From positions 248,001-312,000 of the forward strand of contig JAGZIW010000001.1 in the NCBI GenBank assembly GCA_018366035.1: a stretch of 64,000 bases of DNA, in the 5' to 3' direction. The notes under the pieces are model-generated. The model did no database searches, had not been told where the DNA came from, and was given only the letters and a program-made list of their open reading frames with translations. Shown piece by piece: positions 19,742-28,491 of the stretch. The DNA comes from Butyricicoccus pullicaecorum (GTDB taxonomy: Bacteria > Bacillota > Clostridia > Oscillospirales > Butyricicoccaceae). The position numbers and the translations under genes were made by a program. Each line of letters starts with the position of its first letter. Positions within the stretch are counted from its first letter, which is position 1.

Positions 19742-20554
19742 TTGAATTTCTTGAAAAACAGTATCTTCTCCCGCAGATCCGGTAAAGAATTGCCGGAACA
19801 GGCACCGGAGAATGAAAATCAGATGCTTGCTGTTTGGGGAAGCCCCGGTTCCGGAAAGACCACAGTTGCGGTAAAACTGGCCGCCCGCCTTGCCATGCAG
19901 AAACGGGATGTTGCTTTGCTGCTGTGTGATATGAATACCCCTATGCTTCCCTGCATCTGTCCGCCGGGAGAATTGGAGGAAGAACACTCTCTGGGCAGTA
20001 TCCTGGCGGCCACGCATGTGTCGGAATCACTGGTACGTCACAATTGCATCACGCACAAACGGTTTCGTCATCTGACGCTTTTGGGGATGCGAAAGGGAGA
20101 AAACGAATACACCTATCCTCCTTATGAACGGACACAGGCGGAAGAACTTTTGCAGTGCCTGCGGAGAATTGCCCCCTATATCATCATTGACTGCGGCAGC
20201 TATATTGCCAATGATATCCTATCCGCCATTGCCCTGATGGAATCGGATGCGGTCCTCCGCCTGGTAAACTGTGACTTAAAGTCCATCAGTTATCTGTCCA
20301 GCCAGCTTCCACTGCTGCGTGAGAGCAAATGGGATGCAGACAAGCAGTACAAGGTCGCAAGCAATGTGCGGGCAAATGAGGCCAGTGGCCATATCGAGCA
20401 GGTGCTTGGCAGTGTGGCATTCCAGATCCCGTATTCGGAAGAAGTCTTCGCACAGGTATTGGAGGGAAATCTGTTTGCGGAACTGAGCATGAAAGACAGC
20501 CGTGGTTTTCGCAAATCCATCGAGTCTATCGCAAAGGAGGTGTTTGGGTGTTAG
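19742..20554 (+). CDS. CpaE/TadZ-like P-loop ATPase
   Basis: 270 residues from a TTG start, three bases after the CpaB-like stop. A Walker A motif lies at 33-41 (GSPGSGKTT), LLCDMNTP near 64 is the ParA/MinD-type switch, and YIIIDCGSY near 142 is the Walker B-like region. In Tad loci TadZ/CpaE localises the pilus machine at the cell pole or membrane. Alternatively it could be a conjugation-linked ParA-like protein, but its position between CpaB and TadA favours TadZ. Confidence 0.8.
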   Translation: MNFLKNSIFSRRSGKELPEQAPENENQMLAVWGSPGSGKTTVAVKLAARLAMQKRDVALLLCDMNTPMLPCICPPGELEEEHSLGSILAATHVSESLVRHNCITHKRFRHLTLLGMRKGENEYTYPPYERTQAEELLQCLRRIAPYIIIDCGSYIANDILSAIALMESDAVLRLVNCDLKSISYLSSQLPLLRESKWDADKQYKVASNVRANEASGHIEQVLGSVAFQIPYSEEVFAQVLEGNLFAELSMKDSRGFRKSIESIAKEVFGC

Positions 20555-22194
20555 GAGAAAGACGCAGCAAACCCGCATTTTTGGAGGATTCTTCAAAAGG
20601 TGTTCAGCAAACGCATGCTCCGTCTGACGAGCATCAAACACCGCCTCAGGAACATGCAGCCTCACGATTTGGAGAATTGCAGTTTGGTCCGGACTACCCG
20701 GTTGTGGAGAATGTTTGGGATACGGCTCCATCAAAAGAAGAAACGAAAAGCAGAAAAGAGACAGAAGAACTTTCGGAAATGCAGGACGATGAGGATGCAT
20801 ATGTGCCGCCCAAACGAGTGCAGAAAACATTGCGGACCCATGACCTGTTTTTTGCACCGGAGGATGAAAGCCGGGATTTTCCATCTGTGCTTCGTGAAGT
20901 GCAGGCATACCTTTCCAAAGAATATAGCAATCTGGTAACTGCAGGAAACAATGAAGAAATCAAATCACAGATCCGCCGCTTTGCAGGGAAATACATCCAG
21001 GATCATCGCATCTGTGTAAGTGGAATGACTGCAGAAGAACTGGTAGACGCCATCTATTCCGAAATGGCGGAATTCGGTTTTTTGACTAAGTACATCTACG
21101 GGGAAGGCATTGAAGAAATCGATATCAACGCATGGGATGACGTAGAAGTCCAGTTCTCAGGCGGCATCACAAAAAAGTTGGAAGAACATTTTGACAGCCC
21201 GGAACACGCAATCAACGTAGTGCGCCGTATGCTCCATGTTTCCGGTATGGTGCTGGATGATGCCAGCCCAAGTGTTTTGGGGCATCTTTCTAAAAATATC
21301 CGTATTGCGGTACTCAAAACCCCGATTGTCGATGAAGATGTGGGTGTTGCCGCATCCATCCGAATCGTGAATCCGCAGAGTATGCAGAAAGAAGATTTTA
21401 TAAAGGGTGGGACAGCGACCGATTCCATGCTGGATTTTCTTGCGGAATGCATCCGGTATGGGATATCTGTGTGTGTGGCAGGGGCTACCAGTTCCGGAAA
21501 GACCACACTGCTCGGTTGGCTTCTTACCACGATTCCGGACGGCAAACGCATTTACAGCATTGAAAACGGTTCCAGAGAGTTGGCACTGGTACGGAGAAAA
21601 GACGGGAAAGTGGTCAACTCCGTTGTCCATACGCTAACAAGAGACAGTGAGAATGAGCGCCAGAGAGTGGACCAGATCGCACTGTTAGATATGGCTCTGC
21701 GGTTTAATCCGGATATCATTGTTGTGGGTGAAATGCGCGGACCGGAGGCGAATGCGGCGCAGGAGGCAGCCAGAACTGGTGTGGCGGTGGTGACAACCAT
21801 CCACTCCATGAGCTGCGATGCCACTTACCGCCGAATGGTTTCCCTGTGCAAGCGTGCCGTTGACATGAGCGACGAAACCTTGATGGGGTTTGTAACGGAA
21901 GCCTATCCCATTGTGGCATTTTGTAAGCAGTTGGAAAATAAGGAGCGCCGTCTGATGGAGATTATGGAGTGTGAGATCCGGACGGATGGGACACGGAAAT
22001 TTCTCCCGCTGTTCCAGTACCATATCACGGAGAATCGTGTAGAGAACGGGAAATTTATCATTTCAGGCAGCCACCGGCAAGTCAATCCTATCTCGGAAAG
22101 CCTTGCAAGGAGGCTGATGGAAAATGGAATGCCGCAGGACAGGTTGGAAGGCCTGCTGACCATGCCCACAGAAAAGGAGGTTGAAACAACATGA
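20548..22194 (+). CDS. CpaF/TadA-family secretion ATPase
   Basis: 548 residues from a GTG start with AAAGGAGG seven bases upstream; overlaps the previous gene by 7 bases. It powers pilus or secretion assembly. The N-terminal 100 residues are charged and probably disordered. The core has GATSSGKTTL (Walker A, about 312), GKRIYSIENG (Asp box region) and IIVVGEMRGPEA (Walker B, about 391), then a TTIHSMS histidine box. These are standard for GspE-superfamily ATPases of the TadA branch, which are also close to VirB11. Confidence 0.92.
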   Translation: MLGERRSKPAFLEDSSKGVQQTHAPSDEHQTPPQEHAASRFGELQFGPDYPVVENVWDTAPSKEETKSRKETEELSEMQDDEDAYVPPKRVQKTLRTHDLFFAPEDESRDFPSVLREVQAYLSKEYSNLVTAGNNEEIKSQIRRFAGKYIQDHRICVSGMTAEELVDAIYSEMAEFGFLTKYIYGEGIEEIDINAWDDVEVQFSGGITKKLEEHFDSPEHAINVVRRMLHVSGMVLDDASPSVLGHLSKNIRIAVLKTPIVDEDVGVAASIRIVNPQSMQKEDFIKGGTATDSMLDFLAECIRYGISVCVAGATSSGKTTLLGWLLTTIPDGKRIYSIENGSRELALVRRKDGKVVNSVVHTLTRDSENERQRVDQIALLDMALRFNPDIIVVGEMRGPEANAAQEAARTGVAVVTTIHSMSCDATYRRMVSLCKRAVDMSDETLMGFVTEAYPIVAFCKQLENKERRLMEIMECEIRTDGTRKFLPLFQYHITENRVENGKFIISGSHRQVNPISESLARRLMENGMPQDRLEGLLTMPTEKEVETT

Positions 22195-23120
22195 CAGCCA
22201 TACAGTTATTGGCTTGTGCAGGTTTGATTGTAGGAACATTTTTGCTTCTGCATTTAAAACCTGTGGAATTTACAGAAAGCCTGTTTGCATTCCTGCTGCG
22301 TCCGAAAAAAGGAATCCGGGATAAGATCAAAGAGTCGGCAGGAAGAAAAAAGCTGGGGATTTTCCGGCGCGAGATCGGAGAAGCACAGGCCGTTTTGGAG
22401 ATGACCGGACGTGGAAGCCGTTTTTCAATGGTGTGTGCGGTTTCTCTGGGGATGTTCTGCCTGGGCGGTTCCCTTGCCATTTTGCTGGGGAATTTCTTTC
22501 TTGCTCCGGTCCTTGCAGTGGGATTTTTATTTATCCCGTTCTGGTATGTAAAACTGACCGCCAGCCACTATAAACGGGACGTATCTGCAGAGTTGGAGAC
22601 CGCCCTCTCTGTTATCACCACAGCCTATTTGAGAACAGAAGATATTGTGACGGCGGTAGAAGAAAATATCACGTACTTAAATCCACCGGTATCCAAAGTG
22701 TTTGAACATTTCCTGATGCAGATCCGGCTGGTGAATCCGGATGTGGAAGCAGCGATCCATACCATGCGGGGACAGATTGAAAATGAAGTCTTTTGGGAAT
22801 GGTGCGATGCTGTCAGTGACTGTCAGCGTGACCGCAGCCTGAAAACTACCCTCACCCCTATCGTTGCCAAGTTATCGGATATGCGCAATGTCAATGCGGA
22901 ACTGGAATATCTGATTGTGGAACCCCGCAAGGAATTCATGATCATGGTCATTTTTGTCATCGGGAACATTCCTCTGATGTACATGCTCAATAAAGACTGG
23001 TATGACGTGCTGATGCATACCATGCTCGGACAGATCATCCTCTCCATAACTGCGGCGGTGATCTTTCTATCAGCAGGCTTTGTGGTGAAGCTGACACGCC
23101 CGATTGAATACAGGAGGTGA
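22191..23120 (+). CDS. TadB-like type II/IV secretion membrane protein
   Basis: 309 residues, ATGA overlap with the TadA gene. An integral membrane protein of the GspF/TadB class. It has hydrophobic stretches near residues 3-20, 84-120 and 245-300 and a cytoplasmic helical domain between (SAELETALSVITTAYLRTED). It is expected to anchor TadA and form the inner-membrane platform together with the TadC-like protein encoded next. Confidence 0.8.
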   Translation: MTAIQLLACAGLIVGTFLLLHLKPVEFTESLFAFLLRPKKGIRDKIKESAGRKKLGIFRREIGEAQAVLEMTGRGSRFSMVCAVSLGMFCLGGSLAILLGNFFLAPVLAVGFLFIPFWYVKLTASHYKRDVSAELETALSVITTAYLRTEDIVTAVEENITYLNPPVSKVFEHFLMQIRLVNPDVEAAIHTMRGQIENEVFWEWCDAVSDCQRDRSLKTTLTPIVAKLSDMRNVNAELEYLIVEPRKEFMIMVIFVIGNIPLMYMLNKDWYDVLMHTMLGQIILSITAAVIFLSAGFVVKLTRPIEYRR

Positions 23121-23125
23121 ACCGG

Positions 23126-23998
23126 ATGACAGGATTATTATTTTTATTCGGAGCCTTCCTTGCATTGGGTATGTTTTTTATTGCGGCTTCCATTCTCCAT
23201 CTGCCTACGATTGGCGCAGCCAAAGCCATGCTTGGCACGGTTAAGCAGGAACGAAAAGCCGCTAAAAGTCTGGAAACCCATTTGATGACGGCAGCGATCC
23301 GGCTGTCCAAGTGTATTCATATGGATGAGTACAAACGAGGACGGATGAACAATGTCTTAAAAGCCAGCGGTCTGAACTTGTCACCGGAAGTGTATCAGGC
23401 GTATGCCATTGTAAAGGCCGGCGTTGTACTGAGCGCCGTCATTCCATGTCTGTTTTTGCTTCCCCTTTTGTCACCGGTCGTAGTCATTCTTGCGGTGCTG
23501 CTCTATTTTAAAGAAACACAAAAGGCGGATGAGCGTCTCAAGGCAAAACGGGATGAGATTGAACGGGAGCTTCCACGTCTGGTGGCAACGATTGAACAGG
23601 AGCTGAAAGCAAGTCGGAATGTGATCGGGATGCTGGAACGGTTCAAAGGAAATGCCGGGCAAGCACTGACCGGAGAACTGGATATCCTGTTGGCGGATAT
23701 GCGTTCGTCTAACTATGAAGCAGCCTTGACACGGTTTGAAGCGAGGCTGAACTCCCCCATGCTGTCGGATGTTGTCCGGGGATTGATTGGTGTGCTTCGC
23801 GGAGATGACAGTGCGGTTTATTTTCAGATGCTGTCCCATGACTTCAAGCAGATCGAACTGCAGCGTTTGAAAGCCGAGGCTCAGAAGATCCCGCCGAAGA
23901 TCCGGGTATTTTCCTTTGCTATGCTGATGTGTTTTCTGCTGACGTATTTGGCGATTATCTGCTATGTGGCAATCCAAAGCCTCGGTGGAATGTTTTAA
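23126..23998 (+). CDS. TadC-like type II secretion system F family protein
   Basis: 290 residues from the ATG at 23126, placed six bases after AGGAGGTG; an in-frame GTG at 23117 lies inside the SD. The N-terminal helix (LLFLFGAFLALGMFFIAASI), two central helices near 95-130 and the last helix frame a GspF domain (ELPRLVATIEQELKASRNVI). It is the partner platform protein to the TadB-like gene upstream. It is the last of the classical Tad genes here. Confidence 0.8.
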   Translation: MTGLLFLFGAFLALGMFFIAASILHLPTIGAAKAMLGTVKQERKAAKSLETHLMTAAIRLSKCIHMDEYKRGRMNNVLKASGLNLSPEVYQAYAIVKAGVVLSAVIPCLFLLPLLSPVVVILAVLLYFKETQKADERLKAKRDEIERELPRLVATIEQELKASRNVIGMLERFKGNAGQALTGELDILLADMRSSNYEAALTRFEARLNSPMLSDVVRGLIGVLRGDDSAVYFQMLSHDFKQIELQRLKAEAQKIPPKIRVFSFAMLMCFLLTYLAIICYVAIQSLGGMF

Positions 23999-24011
23999 GG
24001 AGGAATACAAG

Positions 24012-24662
24012 ATGCTGGTAAAAGATTTTTTAAAGAAATACCCCAACGACAACTTTCAGATGATGACACCGGGCGGTTATGTGGATCTGTCATCGCAGCA
24101 GGCTAAGGAACTGTTAGCAGGCAAACCGGTTGCAGCACATCCCGGCGAATCCGGCTGTAAAATGATGGTGGATGCAGAGGAACTCCTCATGGAATCTGTA
24201 TTGAGCGCCAACTGGAGACATGGTACCTGCTATATGCTGACCGATCTTTCACAGGAGGCGGAGCCGCAAAAGGAGGTGGATGGTATGCTGGAGCATGATA
24301 AGGAACAGAAACTGAAAGAACGCATTAAAGCCGGATACGAAACGTATATCCGGCAGTTAAAGACAAAGCCGGCCCCTGATTTGATTGAAATGGCTTCAGA
24401 AATTGCTGCTGCGAAGTTAGTCTATGAAGGGCTGAGTGTGGATGGAGTGATGGAGGAATACGCCGACTATCTTCTGCAGTTTGAGAATCCTTTTGAAGTT
24501 GTACGGGATGAATGGCATATGGCACAGGAATACGACTATCATGAAGAACTGGATCATGTATTGTGGCAAATGGTGGATCAAGGGATTGGCGAAGGCGAGT
24601 ATCAAATGTCGGAGAACAATGCCGAATGTCCCTCTTTGGAACAGGGGGTGACCATGTGCTGA
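24012..24662 (+). CDS. DUF3848-like hypothetical protein
   Basis: 216 residues from the ATG at 24012 (GGAGGAA upstream). The first 100 residues have GGYVDLSSQQAKELLAGKP and a short acidic domain. The C-terminal half (PAPDLIEMASEIAAAKLVYE, then FENPFEVVRDEWHMAQEYD) resembles DUF3848, a helical ICE-associated domain. Its end overlaps the start of the next pilin-like gene by 7 bases, so it is in the pilus operon. Role unknown. Confidence 0.65.
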   Translation: MLVKDFLKKYPNDNFQMMTPGGYVDLSSQQAKELLAGKPVAAHPGESGCKMMVDAEELLMESVLSANWRHGTCYMLTDLSQEAEPQKEVDGMLEHDKEQKLKERIKAGYETYIRQLKTKPAPDLIEMASEIAAAKLVYEGLSVDGVMEEYADYLLQFENPFEVVRDEWHMAQEYDYHEELDHVLWQMVDQGIGEGEYQMSENNAECPSLEQGVTMC

Positions 24663-25063
24663 AACGACTGCAGGAAGTGCTTCGTGACAAACGTGCAGAG
24701 GGGTATGTGGATGTAGTGGTACTGGTGTTATGCGCTGTTCTGGTATTGGCCCTTGCCATGCGGGTGCTTCCTGTGTTTATCCAAAAACAACAGTTGGATG
24801 TGTTTGCAACCGAGTTGGTACGGGAAGCGGAAGTGTCCGGACAAGTCGGTGCAGAAACAAGCAGAAGGGCTGAGATTTTGCAGGAAAAGACAGGGCTTGC
24901 ACCGGATATTTCGTGGTCGGAAAGCGGAGAAATCCAGTTAAACGAGGAAGTCACGGTCACGCTTACTCTGGATACGGAAATCGGCCTGTTCGGAGAATTC
25001 GGCTCATTCCCAATTACCCTGCGCTCACAAGCCGCCGGAAAATCGGAAGTGTATTGGAAGTGA
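24656..25063 (+). CDS. Pseudopilin-like protein (DUF4320-like)
   Basis: 135 residues from the GTG at 24656, with AGGGGGTGA just upstream and the start overlapping the previous stop. A basic leader ends in RAEGYVD (residues 13-19), followed by one hydrophobic helix (VVVLVLCAVLVLALAMRVL) and a soluble C-terminal domain. The EGYVD junction is the same as in the pilin-like protein at 18030, which points to a shared peptidase site. Resembles DUF4320 and TadE/TadF minor pilins in layout. Confidence 0.75.
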   Translation: MLKRLQEVLRDKRAEGYVDVVVLVLCAVLVLALAMRVLPVFIQKQQLDVFATELVREAEVSGQVGAETSRRAEILQEKTGLAPDISWSESGEIQLNEEVTVTLTLDTEIGLFGEFGSFPITLRSQAAGKSEVYWK

Positions 25064-25073
25064 GGTGCAGCCC

Positions 25074-25628
25074 ATGCTTAAGAAAATCAGGCAAATCTTA
25101 AAGGATACCGGTGGAGCCTCCTTTCCCCTGACCATTGCCATTGTGCTGACTCTGATCCTTTTCCTGTGCGGCATCAGCGAGTATTTTCGCCTGCAGGTCA
25201 TTGCTTCCGGAGTGAGGGAAGCTGTGGAGGACGCCATCATTTCTACCGTTAATGATAATTATGCGGGTGTTTATCATGGCGTCCGCGAGGGATATTCGGG
25301 AGGATATATGCCGGATGATGCACAAGATTGGGAGGAAACGCTCAATACAGGCGATATCTATGCTTACTTGGATGACACCATCGGCACACAATCTCAGGGC
25401 GGGCGGCGTGTAAAATATATCGGGGATGAGGAAATGGAGTTTGCCATTGACCGCTTGGATGTAACGATACGGAATGCTCCGCTGGCTCCGTCCGATCCGA
25501 AAAATGCACAGAGGTTTGAAGCGGATGCAGTGGTGCGTCTGGAGGTTCCGGTTCGGTTTGGAGGCAAACTGCTCCCATCTATGGTAATAACGCTCAAAGT
25601 TCAGGCCGGATATATAGAAGTATTTTAG
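25074..25628 (+). CDS. TadE-like minor pilin
   Basis: 184 residues from the ATG at 25074 (GAGGTG six bases upstream). A basic leader ends in DTGGASFP (residues 11-18), then a hydrophobic helix (LTIAIVLTLILFLCGISEYF) and a soluble domain with several YGG-type turns. The leader-Gly-helix layout is that of TadE-like pseudopilins, although the +5 acidic residue is missing. Follows the DUF4320-like gene by 10 bases. Confidence 0.65.
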   Translation: MLKKIRQILKDTGGASFPLTIAIVLTLILFLCGISEYFRLQVIASGVREAVEDAIISTVNDNYAGVYHGVREGYSGGYMPDDAQDWEETLNTGDIYAYLDDTIGTQSQGGRRVKYIGDEEMEFAIDRLDVTIRNAPLAPSDPKNAQRFEADAVVRLEVPVRFGGKLLPSMVITLKVQAGYIEVF

Positions 25629-25720
25629 AGCTTTGGAAATTCGCTGGACTTGTAAAGAAGGTTATAGTATGTTAAGTCATAATAAGAGGTGTCCATCCTA
25701 CACAAGGAGGTAAAAGTGGT

Positions 25721-26308
25721 ATGAAAATGACAGAAAAAACAAAAAAGTATCTGGCTGTCGGATCGGGTGCAATCATCTGTGTTGCCCTGATTGCCGCTAT
25801 CGGGCTTCAATTCGGGAAATCTTCTTCTGGAGAAGATAAGACAGTGGGAGAAAGTTCCACAACTACAGAAGTTGTAGTTGATCCCAGCAAATATTCAGGG
25901 AAAGACGATAAGGAATCTCCAGATATAACGCTCCCGCCTGAGAAAGAAAGCGGTCAGAGTACAGAAGCGAAGCCCCCCGTGGACAGCCGCCCGGCACAAA
26001 CGGATCAGCCAGAGCAGAGCATCCAGCCGGAGGTGACAAAGCCGGAAACACCCAGTGAAGAAGCACTGCATGATCCAACCACCAAGCCGGATGGTACAAA
26101 AGTGGATATTCCACCGGAACCTGTGGAACATGAAGATGTCGAGCAACCGGAAGAACTTCCGCCGGAGCCAAACGAACCGCAGGGTGGTGATACCAAAGAC
26201 GGGCAGGTTTATCTGCCGGGATTCGGTTGGGTAACGGATACCGGGGGCAGCGGAAGCATAGCTGATGATATGTATGAAAACGGAAATAAAATCGGTATTA
26301 TGGATTAA
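25721..26308 (+). CDS. Membrane-anchored proline-rich protein (DUF6550-like)
   Basis: 195 residues. A cytoplasmic Lys-rich start and one helix (YLAVGSGAIICVALIAAIGL) lead into a long extracytoplasmic stretch (about 35-170) rich in Pro, Glu, Lys and Asp, with a short GQVYLPGFGWVTDTGGSG ending. The disordered stalk suggests a cell-wall-spanning spacer. AAGGAGG lies 10 bases upstream. A terminator follows. Found with the pilus genes in related ICEs; function unknown. Confidence 0.65.
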   Translation: MKMTEKTKKYLAVGSGAIICVALIAAIGLQFGKSSSGEDKTVGESSTTTEVVVDPSKYSGKDDKESPDITLPPEKESGQSTEAKPPVDSRPAQTDQPEQSIQPEVTKPETPSEEALHDPTTKPDGTKVDIPPEPVEHEDVEQPEELPPEPNEPQGGDTKDGQVYLPGFGWVTDTGGSGSIADDMYENGNKIGIMD

Positions 26309-26317
26309 GAGGAAAAG

Positions 26318-26341
26318 CACCGTGGAAGCACGGTGTTTTTT
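26318..26341 (+). terminator. Terminator before the large secreted protein gene
   Basis: CACCGTG, GAAG loop, CACGGTG, then TTTTTT. It ends only some 20 bases before the start codon of the next gene. Confidence 0.85.
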
Positions 26342-26359
26342 GTTGGAAGGAGGTTTGCT

Positions 26360-28060
26360 GTGAAGAAGAAAATCAGCCTGCTGGTGGTCTTATTGCTCCT
26401 CTGTTCTTTGCTGTTTACGATTCCGGCGTATGCAACCGGAGAAGGAAACATTGACGGCGGCGGAGGCGGCATGGGACAAGGAACCAGTCAGAACAAATGG
26501 AGTCCTGGGATGGAAGGCGTTCGTGTGACGGTAGTGAAAGCAGAAGATGGCACGCCGGTTACAACGCCTATTGATCTGACCAATAAAAAGCCAACCAATG
26601 TACAGGCACATTTCGGGAAGGTCTGTAAAGTTTCTTATAACCGTGGCTCTGCGCTTTCACCCAGTGGTTCTACTTACGAATTTATCAATCCCGCACAGGC
26701 ACTGCCTAAGATTATCAGTTCAGAAAGTCTTGGAGCTTCCAGTATTGAGGAAATAAAAAGTTATTTTACCGATGAACAGGTATTGCGGAGCATTGCCGGA
26801 TTGACAGGGATGGACTTTGACACAATGGTAGCCGGAGAATACAAACTTCTGATTGAACCGGTTGGATATTACACATTTCAGGGAGTGTTTATTGCTACAA
26901 CCGCAACAGAAGCAGCATTATACGATGAGCAGCTTGGCGGTGGTCTGCGTTCCAAAATGGTGTCCTTTTCTCATCAGAATCTTCCGCTTGCCATTTTTCT
27001 TGAAACGCCGGATCTCGGCTATCCTGCATGGGGCGGCAGCAGAAACTCTCCGGCATCGAACAGTGATATTAAATCCTCCCTGGGGATTGGAATTGTCCGG
27101 TTTAATGAAATGACAACGCCGCCGGAAGTCAGCACATATGATTATGAATATCGCACCAATACCGAAGTGATTACATCGGTGGAAGTGAGTGGCGGCCAGA
27201 GTGATCCGGACAATCCGGTTTCGGTGACATTCCATGTACAGGGGAATACCTATACAGTAGATCAGGTGTACTATCCCGCTGGAGACAGCCAGCTGGCATG
27301 GATTCGCTGGACAACACCGGACGAACCGCAGACGATGACAATTACGGTGGAAGTGAACGGTGGAGGCGGTGCAAACAAGGGAACGATTCATGTGAACATC
27401 GTGGATCTGAACGAGAATCCTCCTCCCGATCCGAATGCAGATGACCGGAAAGATGATTTCACACCTGCTGCTCTGCCGCAGAAAACACAGGTAACCTCTG
27501 CAAATTGGGGCGTCTGGCGGCCGTGGTGGCAGGAATATTGGGTGTGGCATAGCAGTGGAGATGGAGACGGATACTGGTGCGATCACGGATGGTGGGAGTT
27601 TGACTATGACCGATACTCTGCAGATCTTACTGCGGATATGTCGGTGATACCGGATGAGAAGGCGCCGACCGCAAACGGAAAAAGCATGAAATCCGGATAC
27701 GGGATCAATGAAACCGTTCGCACACATGTCAGTACAACACAGAGTTCCGCAGTTACTCCGGCGCAAAATGCGGTCACCTATTTTCCGGAATTTCAGTATC
27801 AGGGGTTCTGGCGACTTCTTGACCGTATGAGCAGCGGTTATGATATGCGGCATGAGTTTCAAGAAAACCGATACAGCACCTATAAAAGACGGACACACTT
27901 CACTCCGATTTGGTATCCGGATGGAGATTACACACCATATACCTGGCTGATTGACTGCTGGACACCGACAGGGATGCTATCCATGAACCTGAGGGATTCC
28001 ATAACCATTGATGGAAACCTGTGGAGTGACTGGCATATCGCGCCACAGAACCCGAACTAA
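26360..28060 (+). CDS. Large secreted surface protein of the ICE
   Basis: 566 residues from the GTG at 26360, placed after AAGGAGG. The signal peptide (ISLLVVLLLLCSLLF to PAYA) is followed by a Gly-rich stretch (DGGGGGMGQG) and a KWSPGMEGVRVTVV segment found in surface proteins of Clostridia ICEs. Beta-rich middle; around 385-430 the sequence is very rich in Trp, Tyr and Asp. No LPxTG or membrane tail is seen. It ends the pilus block and may be a pilus-tip or mating-aggregation protein; this is inference from position. Confidence 0.7.
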   Translation: MKKKISLLVVLLLLCSLLFTIPAYATGEGNIDGGGGGMGQGTSQNKWSPGMEGVRVTVVKAEDGTPVTTPIDLTNKKPTNVQAHFGKVCKVSYNRGSALSPSGSTYEFINPAQALPKIISSESLGASSIEEIKSYFTDEQVLRSIAGLTGMDFDTMVAGEYKLLIEPVGYYTFQGVFIATTATEAALYDEQLGGGLRSKMVSFSHQNLPLAIFLETPDLGYPAWGGSRNSPASNSDIKSSLGIGIVRFNEMTTPPEVSTYDYEYRTNTEVITSVEVSGGQSDPDNPVSVTFHVQGNTYTVDQVYYPAGDSQLAWIRWTTPDEPQTMTITVEVNGGGGANKGTIHVNIVDLNENPPPDPNADDRKDDFTPAALPQKTQVTSANWGVWRPWWQEYWVWHSSGDGDGYWCDHGWWEFDYDRYSADLTADMSVIPDEKAPTANGKSMKSGYGINETVRTHVSTTQSSAVTPAQNAVTYFPEFQYQGFWRLLDRMSSGYDMRHEFQENRYSTYKRRTHFTPIWYPDGDYTPYTWLIDCWTPTGMLSMNLRDSITIDGNLWSDWHIAPQNPN

Positions 28061-28069
28061 CATCAGAAA

Positions 28070-28112
28070 AAAGACTGCACGGCAATTTTTTTGCTTTGCA
28101 GTCTTTCTTTTT
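28070..28112 (+). terminator. Terminator after the surface protein gene
   Basis: AAAGACTGCA (28070-28079) pairs with TGCAGTCTTT (28097-28106), followed by TTCTTT. It lies about 10 bases after the stop and 32 before the next start. Confidence 0.85.
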
Positions 28113-28143
28113 GCAACAACGAAAAGGAAGGGAGATTAAAACG

Positions 28144-28479
28144 ATGAAAATGAAACGACTCATGATGCTTGTTTGCGTAGCAGCTTTGACCGCTTGTGTG
28201 TTTTGTGTGCCGGCATATGCAGCAAACGGAGATGTGGCCGGAGCAATTGAGGGAACCTGGGATACGGCATCCGAACAGATTAAAACGGTTGTGAATAATG
28301 TGGTATTCCCTGCGATTGACCTGATTCTTGCCGTCTTTTTCTTTGCCAAACTTGGTACGGCTTATTTTGATTACCGTAAGCATGGGCAGTTTGAATGGGC
28401 AGCACCTGCAATTTTGTTTGCCTGCCTTGTGTTTACTCTGACCGCACCGCTTTATGTATGGCAGATTCTCGGAATGTAA
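28144..28479 (+). CDS. VirB2-like pilin candidate (DUF3852-like)
   Basis: 111 residues. A signal peptide (RLMMLVCVAALTACVF to AYA, about 1-27), a short amphipathic segment (IEGTWDTASEQIKTVVNNVV), then two hydrophobic helices joined by a basic loop (DYRKHGQ). This is the topology of T4SS major pilins (VirB2/TrbC). It matches the DUF3852 proteins of Clostridia ICEs. Its position ahead of the VirB6- and VirB3-like genes agrees. SD AAGGAAGGGAG. Confidence 0.65.
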   Translation: MKMKRLMMLVCVAALTACVFCVPAYAANGDVAGAIEGTWDTASEQIKTVVNNVVFPAIDLILAVFFFAKLGTAYFDYRKHGQFEWAAPAILFACLVFTLTAPLYVWQILGM

Positions 28480-28491
28480 GGAGGAACAGAA

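Noticed and set aside
26918..27898. Minus-strand ORF of 326 codons opposite the secreted protein
   Set aside because: Shadow of the secreted protein gene; Ile/Arg/Cys-rich composition without family or SD.
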